A DNA stretch of 26,564 nucleotides from an uncultured Oscillospiraceae bacterium (GTDB taxonomy: Bacteria > Bacillota > Clostridia > Oscillospirales > Ruminococcaceae), in contig USBI01000023.1 in the NCBI GenBank assembly GCA_900552945.1, positions 1 through 26,564 on the forward strand, given 5' to 3'. Both the position numbers and the translations under genes were made by a program. The notes beneath the pieces were generated by a model. The model was not told where the DNA came from and searched no databases. It saw nothing but the letters and a program-made list of their open reading frames with translations. Position 1 is the first letter of the stretch, and each line of letters begins with the position of its first letter. Below are positions 22,241-26,564 of this stretch, in pieces.

Positions 22241-22735
22241 ATGAGTAAAATGGAAGCACAGGCCAAAAAGGCGAAAGGCCTTTGGGGAGACTTTAAAAAA
22301 TTCGCATTTAAAGGAAACGTGCTGGATATGGCAGTCGGCGTCATCATCGGCGGCGCGTTCGGAAAAATCGTCACGTCGGTCGTTAACGACCTGATCATGC
22401 CGATCTTCGGCTTTATCACCTCCGGCGCGGATTTTAAAACCCTCAAATGGGTGCTCAGCCCGGCTGTGGTGGAAAATGGGGTGACCGTGCAGGAGGAGTC
22501 CGCCATCCTGTATGGGAATTTCATCCAGAATGTGGTGGATTTTCTCATCATCGCTGTGTCCATCTTTTTGTTTTTGCGGCTGATGACCCGCGCCCGCCGC
22601 AAGAAAGAGGAAGAAGAGGCCGCCAAGCCGAAGGCGCCCAGCGAGACCGAGCTTCTCGCCGAGATCCGCGACCTGCTTAAAGCGTCCAATGGAGTGCAGA
22701 AAAGCGAAGTGAAACCGGATCAGACAGAAAACTGA
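22241..22735 (+). CDS. mscL: Large-conductance mechanosensitive channel
   Basis: A protein of 164 residues forming the pentameric channel that opens under membrane tension to release solutes during hypo-osmotic shock. The N-terminal amphipathic helix is followed by TM1 with the pore sequence 'GNVLDMAVGVIIGGAFGKIVTSVVNDLIMPIFG' (signature region). The periplasmic loop contains 'YGNFIQNVVDFLIIA', which leads into TM2. The C-terminal 'RRKKEEEEA...ELLAEIRDLL' bundle is typical. The loop between the helices (about 35 residues) and the tail after the bundle make it slightly longer than the 136-residue E. coli protein. Translation is probably coupled to the upstream gene (3-nt gap, weak GAGG). Confidence 0.97.
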   Translation: MSKMEAQAKKAKGLWGDFKKFAFKGNVLDMAVGVIIGGAFGKIVTSVVNDLIMPIFGFITSGADFKTLKWVLSPAVVENGVTVQEESAILYGNFIQNVVDFLIIAVSIFLFLRLMTRARRKKEEEEAAKPKAPSETELLAEIRDLLKASNGVQKSEVKPDQTEN

Positions 22736-22742
22736 ATCAAAC

Positions 22743-22796
22743 AAAAGACCGGCCCGGAACGGCAGATGAAACGCCGCTCCGAGCCGGTCTTTTGTA
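22743..22796 (+). terminator. Terminator after mscL
   Basis: Outer stem AAAAGACCGGC (22743-22753) with GCCGGTCTTTT (22783-22793), continued by an inner stem CGGAACGGC/GCCGCTCCG with one mismatch. It lies 7 nt after the stop and is symmetric enough to work on both strands. Confidence 0.88.
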
Positions 22797-22846
22797 GTTT
22801 TGAAAGCTTCGCAGCCGGTAATCCGCTGATGTGACCGAAAAGCGGG

Positions 22847-23266
22847 TCAAAGCACCTTTGAAAGGAACAGTTCCGCCGGCTGAGCCAAAGGGCCTTCGTT
22901 TATGACAAGACAGCCGCAGTCTTTGTACCCAAGTTTGCGGTAGAAGTGCTGGGCGGATTCGTCCGACTGGGTGGAGGTCAGCGCCATTTGAAAGCCCTGC
23001 CTCTTCAAAGCCGATTCCCAGTGCTGTATGGCAAGCTTTCCGAACCCTTTTCCCCGGTGCTCTTCCCGGATGAACAGCAGGCTGAGAAAGGGAAGGTTAT
23101 CCCACAAAAAAGACCCTTCCAGCACTCCGACGGGTGTTTCATCGTCAAACAGGGTGTAGCTCTGTCCGGTTTTCAGAAGCTGTTCAAACCGCTTTTCGGA
23201 AATGTGCGGAACAAGCGACTGCCAGAACAAACGGTCGCTTTCGTTTGCTTGCCGAAGAGAAAACAT
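22847..23266 (-). CDS. GNAT-family N-acetyltransferase
   Basis: A protein of 139 residues with the GNAT fold signature. Acetyl-CoA binding motif A is 'LLFIREEHRGKGFGKLAIQ' (about 64-82; R/Q-x-x-G-x-G/A seen as RGKGFG). Motif B is 'SAQHFYRKLGYKDCG' (about 104-118). The N-terminus 'MFSLRQANESDRLFW' is a common GNAT opening. It would transfer acetyl from acetyl-CoA to an amine on an unknown small molecule or protein. A GGGAGGT ribosome-binding site precedes the ATG. It is divergent from trpB and convergent with mscL; neither tells its substrate. Confidence 0.88.
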   Translation of the reverse strand: MFSLRQANESDRLFWQSLVPHISEKRFEQLLKTGQSYTLFDDETPVGVLEGSFLWDNLPFLSLLFIREEHRGKGFGKLAIQHWESALKRQGFQMALTSTQSDESAQHFYRKLGYKDCGCLVINEGPLAQPAELFLSKVL

Positions 23267-23322
23267 GACGGTACCTCCCTTAAAAAACGGCTGTAATCAC
23301 ACCGCCGCTGATGGATGGGTTT

Positions 23323-23352
23323 ATTGTACCACGCCGGCGGGATTTGACACAA
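23323..23352 (-). promoter_or_regulatory. Probable promoter of the GNAT gene
   Basis: Minus-strand TTGTGT (23352-23347), 18-nt spacer ending in TGG, then TACAAT (23328-23323): an extended -10 with one mismatch. The start codon is ~57 nt downstream. Confidence 0.5.
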
Positions 23353-23408
23353 GGGAAAAGTCATTCAAAAGAAAATGAGAAAAAAACCTTTCGTCTTTTG
23401 CAAAATAA

Positions 23409-23417
23409 TGTTAAAAT
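23409..23417 (+). promoter_or_regulatory. Possible extended -10 promoter for trpB
   Basis: TGT followed by TAAAAT (23412-23417), 42 nt before the trpB start; the -35 region is poor. No trp leader peptide with tandem Trp codons, T-box or TRAP-type repeat (GAG/UAG) series was seen between it and the gene. Confidence 0.4.
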
Positions 23418-23458
23418 AAGAACATATACATCCTGTAACGGTCTTGGAGGAACGAACT

Positions 23459-24676
23459 ATGATTTATAACGGCGTTGATTTTGACACCTATTTTAAAAAT
23501 TATCCGGATGAAAACGGCTATTTCGGAAAATACGGCGGCGTGTACATCACCGAAGAACTCAAACAGGCGATGGAAGAGATCACTGAAGCCTATTTCACCA
23601 TCTGTAAATCCAGCAAATTTATCAGCGAACTGCGCCGTATCCGCAGGGAGTTTCAGGGCCGTCCGACCCCGATCTCTTACCTGGAGCGGCTCTCCGGAAA
23701 GATCGGCAACGTGCAGCTTTACGCGAAGCGTGAGGATTTGAACCACACCGGTGCGCATAAGCTCAACCACTGCATGGGCGAAGCGCTGCTCGCGAAATAC
23801 ATGGGCAAAAAGAAGATCATCGCGGAAACCGGCGCCGGCCAGCACGGCGTTGCGCTTGCGACCGCCGCGGCGTATTTTGGTTTGGAATGCGACATTTACA
23901 TGGGTTCGGTGGATATTGCCAAGCAGGCGCCGAACGTTGCACGCATGAAGATCCTCGGCGCGAATGTTGTAGAGGTCACCGAAGGGCTCGCTACATTGAA
24001 AGAAGCGGTAGACGCCGCGTTTGCGGCTTACAGCCGGGATTATAAAGACTGCATCTACTGCATCGGTTCGGTCGTGGGACCGCACCCGTTCCCAATGATG
24101 GTGCGCGATTTCCAGAGCGTAGTCGGCATTGAGGCAAGAGAGCAGTTCCTGGAAATGACCGGCGAGCTTCCGGATGCGGTTGTCGCCTGTGTAGGCGGCG
24201 GCTCCAACGCAATGGGCATGTTCTCCGGCTTCCTCAACGATCCGGTTGATATTTATGGGGTAGAACCGCTCGGCCGCGGCCCAGCGCTTGGCGATCATGC
24301 GGCAAGCCTGTCTTACGGCAGTGAAGGCGTAATGCACGGGTTCAACAGCATCATGCTTAAGGATGAAAACGGCGATCCCGCTCCGGTCTACTCGGTCGCC
24401 AGCGGTCTCGATTATCCGTCCTCCGGTCCGGAGCACGCGTTCCTGCACGATTTGGGACGGGTCAAGTACGACGTTGTAGGCGATGAGGAAACCATCGACG
24501 CGTTTTTCGCTCTGTCCCGCCTGGAGGGAATCATCCCCGCCATTGAAAGCTCCCACGCGGTGGCATATGCCATCCAGCTGGCGAAAAAGATGGGTAAGGG
24601 TTCCATTCTGATCAACCTTTCCGGCCGAGGGGATAAGGATATGGACTACATCATTGAAAAATACGGAATTCGGTAA
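23459..24676 (+). CDS. trpB: Tryptophan synthase beta chain, stand-alone
   Basis: A PLP enzyme that joins indole and serine to make tryptophan; 405 residues. Signature stretches: 'FGKYGGVYI', 'GRPTP', the PLP lysine in '[15 protein letters not shown]', the catalytic Glu in '[12 protein letters not shown]', '[17 protein letters not shown]', the phosphate-binding '[10 protein letters not shown]', and '[13 protein letters not shown]'. Several positions differ from the usual TrpB1 consensus ([13 protein letters not shown] for [26 protein letters not shown]), as seen in stand-alone forms. No trpA or other trp gene is adjacent, so it may salvage indole or act on another substrate. ATG 23459 has TGGAGG 8 nt upstream; an in-frame TTG at 23444 overlaps that site and is rejected. 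Followed by a terminator, so monocistronic. Confidence 0.9.
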   Translation: MIYNGVDFDTYFKNYPDENGYFGKYGGVYITEELKQAMEEITEAYFTICKSSKFISELRRIRREFQGRPTPISYLERLSGKIGNVQLYAKREDLNHTGAHKLNHCMGEALLAKYMGKKKIIAETGAGQHGVALATAAAYFGLECDIYMGSVDIAKQAPNVARMKILGANVVEVTEGLATLKEAVDAAFAAYSRDYKDCIYCIGSVVGPHPFPMMVRDFQSVVGIEAREQFLEMTGELPDAVVACVGGGSNAMGMFSGFLNDPVDIYGVEPLGRGPALGDHAASLSYGSEGVMHGFNSIMLKDENGDPAPVYSVASGLDYPSSGPEHAFLHDLGRVKYDVVGDEETIDAFFALSRLEGIIPAIESSHAVAYAIQLAKKMGKGSILINLSGRGDKDMDYIIEKYGIR

Positions 24677-24688
24677 GTTTTCGCTGTC

Positions 24689-24729
24689 AAACAGCCTCCG
24701 GCAGGTTATCTGTGTCGGAGGCTGTTTTT
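24689..24729 (+). terminator. Intrinsic terminator after trpB
   Basis: AAACAGCCTCCG (24689-24700) pairs with CGGAGGCTGTTT (24716-24727), 15-nt loop, five T. It starts 12 nt after the trpB stop. Confidence 0.92.
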
Positions 24730-24785
24730 GCGGGTGTACAAAAAAGCTGTTTGAATATTTTTGCCACATTCCCCTGCGTAAGGGG

Positions 24786-24816
24786 TTGCATATGACGCAG
24801 CGTCATATGATACCGT
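24786..24816 (+). promoter_or_regulatory. MerR-type operator/promoter upstream of the merR-like gene
   Basis: A perfect inverted repeat CATATGACG-CAG-CGTCATATG occupies 24789-24809. It overlaps a -35-like TTGCAT (24786-24791); a 19-nt spacer leads to TACCGT (24811-24816), a weak -10. Long spacers filled by a dyad are typical of promoters controlled by MerR proteins. TATGAT at 24806 would be another -10, but no -35 fits it. Autoregulation by the following gene is inferred. Confidence 0.6.
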
Positions 24817-24835
24817 ACGGTTGGAGGTGAGGTTC

Positions 24836-25561
24836 ATGCCGCAATATACCACCGGAGAACTCGCCGCGAAGTGCGGCGTTTCAGTGCGGACGGTACAGTT
24901 CTACGACCGGAAAAACCTGCTGAAGCCTTTTCAGCTGACCGAAGGCGGCCGCCGCCTTTACTGCGAAAAAGACCTGGAACGGCTGCGGCTCATCGGTCTG
25001 TTGAAATCACTGGGTCTGTCGCTCGAATCCATCCGGGGAATTTTGGAAAGCAGCAATCCGGAAAAGGTTTTGTCGCTCCTGCTGGAAGAACAGGAACGGC
25101 AGCTGCGGGGCGATTTGTTGAAGATGCAGCAGCTTGAGCTGATTCGCGCTGTAAGGGAAAACTTCCGCCGTTCGGAACCCATTCCGCTCAAATCCGTTGA
25201 TGGCATGCAGCAGCTTATGAAAAGCAGAAACAAATTAAAAAGAACCCATATGATGATGCTTACCATCGGAATCGGCATGGATATGATTCAGCTGGGGACG
25301 GTTTTATTCTGGATCATGACGGGCAACTGGCTCCCCTTTGCGGTCTGTCTGCCGTTTGTCCTTCTGGCAGGTATTCTCATGACAGGAATGTATGTGAAAA
25401 ATACCGCTTACGTTTGCCCGGAGTGCGGAGCTCGGTTTAAACCGTCGCTGAAAGCGTATCTCTTTTCCCGGCACACGCCGCGGACCCGCAAACTGACCTG
25501 CACCCATTGCGGACACAAAGGGTATTGCGTGGAAGTCGCTGCGGAAAAGAACGATCGGTAG
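24836..25561 (+). CDS. MerR-family regulator with two membrane helices and a zinc ribbon
   Basis: A protein of 241 residues. Residues 4-70 are a MerR winged helix ('YTTGELAAKCGVSVRTVQFYDRKNLLKP', 'GGRRLYCEKDLERL'). Residues ~75-112 are a helix that would form the dimer coiled coil. Two hydrophobic helices follow at ~138-161 and ~165-187, then a four-Cys ribbon: 'CPEC' (194-197) and 'CTHC' (222-225), with an extra Cys231. Classical MerR proteins are soluble with ~110-150 residues or carry a soluble ligand domain. Here the DNA-binding part appears tethered to the membrane. ATG 24836 is chosen for GGAGGTGAGG just upstream. The signal sensed is unknown; membrane state or metal/thiol status are guesses. 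No other gene is in the unit. Confidence 0.85.
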   Translation: MPQYTTGELAAKCGVSVRTVQFYDRKNLLKPFQLTEGGRRLYCEKDLERLRLIGLLKSLGLSLESIRGILESSNPEKVLSLLLEEQERQLRGDLLKMQQLELIRAVRENFRRSEPIPLKSVDGMQQLMKSRNKLKRTHMMMLTIGIGMDMIQLGTVLFWIMTGNWLPFAVCLPFVLLAGILMTGMYVKNTAYVCPECGARFKPSLKAYLFSRHTPRTRKLTCTHCGHKGYCVEVAAEKNDR

Positions 25562-25604
25562 ATGAACGGGCGGAAAACAGCAGACTGTACCTGCTCAAAA
25601 TAAC

Positions 25605-25674
25605 TTGAACAATGTTCAAAATTTAAAAATAATAATTGAACAAAACTCATTGACAAACAGCTCAGTTTTATAAT
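25605..25674 (+). promoter_or_regulatory. Dyad operator and promoter region before the MFS pseudogene
   Basis: A perfect dyad TTGAACA-A-TGTTCAA (25605-25619) is followed by a third half-site TTGAACA (25636-25642). Further on come TTGACA (25650-25655) and TATAAT (25669-25674), but only 13 nt apart, too close for a normal promoter. The binding protein is not known; the site size suits a small dimeric repressor such as TetR or MarR types. It could also serve the MerR-like gene's surroundings. Confidence 0.5.
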
Positions 25675-25725
25675 GAAGTTCCGTGGAAAACAAAGCATAC
25701 GATCAGATATGTTGAGGCGCTTATC

Positions 25726-26549
25726 ATGTATAAAACCAATTCAAAGTCAATATTGCTCCTGTGTTTTTTTACCTACCTCACGGTGTATGTTTTAAGAGTG
25801 AATTTTTCATCCGCAATGCCGCTTTTGCAAAGTCAGGCCAATGCTTCCAGTGCGTTTTTGGGAATGATAGGTTCTGTTTTTTTATCACCTATGCGGTCGG
25901 CCAGTTGGTAAACGGCTTTTTAGCGGATTCTATGTCGCCGTTTCGTTTTATTATTTTCGGGCTGATTGGAACGGTTCTGGCAAACGCTGGGATTGCTTTC
26001 TGCAACAGTCTCGCATTGATTCCTGTTCTCTGGGCGGTCAACGGTTACTTTCAGTCTATTTTCTGGGCTTCTTTGACCAGGCTACTTTCGTTTAATTTTG
26101 AAAAAAAGAAATATTCTGTAGTGGCAACGGTCATGTCCTCTTCCATGGTAGGGGATTTATCATCGCGTGGGTGGTGCTTGGCCGTGTGCTGGGCGGGAGC
26201 AGGTGGAACTGGTTCTTTTGGGTTCCCGCGTTTTTGGGGACGGCACTGCTTGCTGTTTGGATTGTTGCCGCGTACCGGCTGCGCGGGCATCCCGTTCCGT
26301 GCCAGAAATTGTTGATCGGCAGGTTAAAAGAGTCTATCGTTTTTTTAATCCGGCAGAAAATACAGCTTATTTGTTTGATTTGTTTTTGCCTTGGATTTGT
26401 AAAAGAGAGCATATCGGTTTGGGGGCCGACCATTACCGGGTATCTGTTGGGGGTCGATATTAAATCTTCTGCGCTTGTGCTTTTGACCGTTCCTTTCGCG
26501 AATCTGGTCGGCATGTTTCTCGCAAAAGGGTTGATCGACCGCTTTAAAG
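25726..26549 (+). pseudogene. MFS transporter (OPA/sugar-phosphate type), frameshifted and truncated by the contig end
   Basis: Reading begins at ATG 25726 (MYKTNSKSILLL...VLRVNFSSAMPLLQSQ, a typical OPA-like first helix). At the T run 25877-25883 the similarity moves to the next frame, which continues as 'FFITYAVGQLVNGFLAD...', containing the MFS motif between helices 2 and 3. At the G run 26151-26154 it moves again, giving 'FIIAWVVLGRVLGG...', which stays open to the last base. One added T and one added G would restore a single frame throughout, so both are one-base losses in homopolymers. Either the gene is decaying or the thinly covered contig end has errors. The 3' end is missing because the contig runs into adapter sequence. 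Substrate unknown; G3P or hexose-phosphate exchangers are the nearest type by eye. Confidence 0.8.
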
Positions 26550-26564
26550 CTGTCTCTTATACAA
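26550..26564 (-). other. Tn5/Nextera mosaic end at the contig end (contamination)
   Basis: CTGTCTCTTATACA (26550-26563) matches the reverse complement of the Tn5 mosaic end used in Nextera libraries; the last base differs. True genomic sequence ends at about 26549, perhaps a base earlier. Confidence 0.9.

Overview
The window is a metagenome-style assembly fragment from a Gram-positive, probably endospore-forming, anaerobic bacterium of the class Clostridia. A relative of the Oscillospiraceae/Ruminococcaceae is the best guess. Support comes from strong AGGAGG ribosome-binding sites, a spoVG gene, an oxygen-sensitive class III ribonucleotide reductase, a Firmicutes-type hisS-aspS pair, a PBP2/minD/mgsA neighbourhood and many U-rich intrinsic terminators. 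Both ends are laboratory sequence. Bases 1-44 are an Illumina Nextera i7 adapter with barcode and transposon mosaic end, and the last 14-15 bases are the mosaic end in the other direction. The outermost genes are therefore cut artificially.

Layout. 45-2369: C-terminal part of a PBP2-like transpeptidase, a terminator, then a minD-mgsA unit with its own promoter. 2584-5862: hisS-aspS, overlapping by 4 bases, behind a short structured leader. 5863-6713: mostly non-coding, with a stub of a lipoprotein gene, a strong promoter and a 38-codon ORF coupled to the next gene. 6714-8864: a sigma-70 factor fused to a membrane anchor and a large predicted extracellular domain. 9112-11646: two minus-strand transporters (AEC and MFS), the second behind a terminator-like leader. 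11898-15084: an anaerobic ribonucleotide reductase operon with a pair of NrdR boxes, in which the glycyl-radical segment of NrdD is a separate 60-residue gene between nrdD and nrdG. 15184-16395 (minus): catA with a 9-codon attenuation leader peptide, and spoVG. 16595-17971: murC. 18273-21674 (minus): a GH2 beta-mannosidase-like enzyme and a URO-D-family methyltransferase-like protein. 21875-22735: a DUF6483-like gene and mscL. 22847-23266 (minus): a GNAT acetyltransferase. 23459-24676: a trpB without trpA. 24836-25561: a membrane-anchored MerR regulator with a zinc ribbon. 25726-26549: an MFS transporter broken by two homopolymer frameshifts and cut by the contig end.

Most of the window is housekeeping: cell wall (PBP2, MurC), tRNA charging, DNA precursor supply and osmotic safety (MscL). 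The most interesting parts are regulatory or architectural. They are the split glycyl-radical reductase under a 32-bp-spaced NrdR box pair, the complete translational attenuator of catA, the one-piece membrane sigma factor, and the membrane MerR protein with a perfect 9-3-9 dyad upstream. No rRNA, tRNA, CRISPR array, insertion sequence or phage gene was seen.
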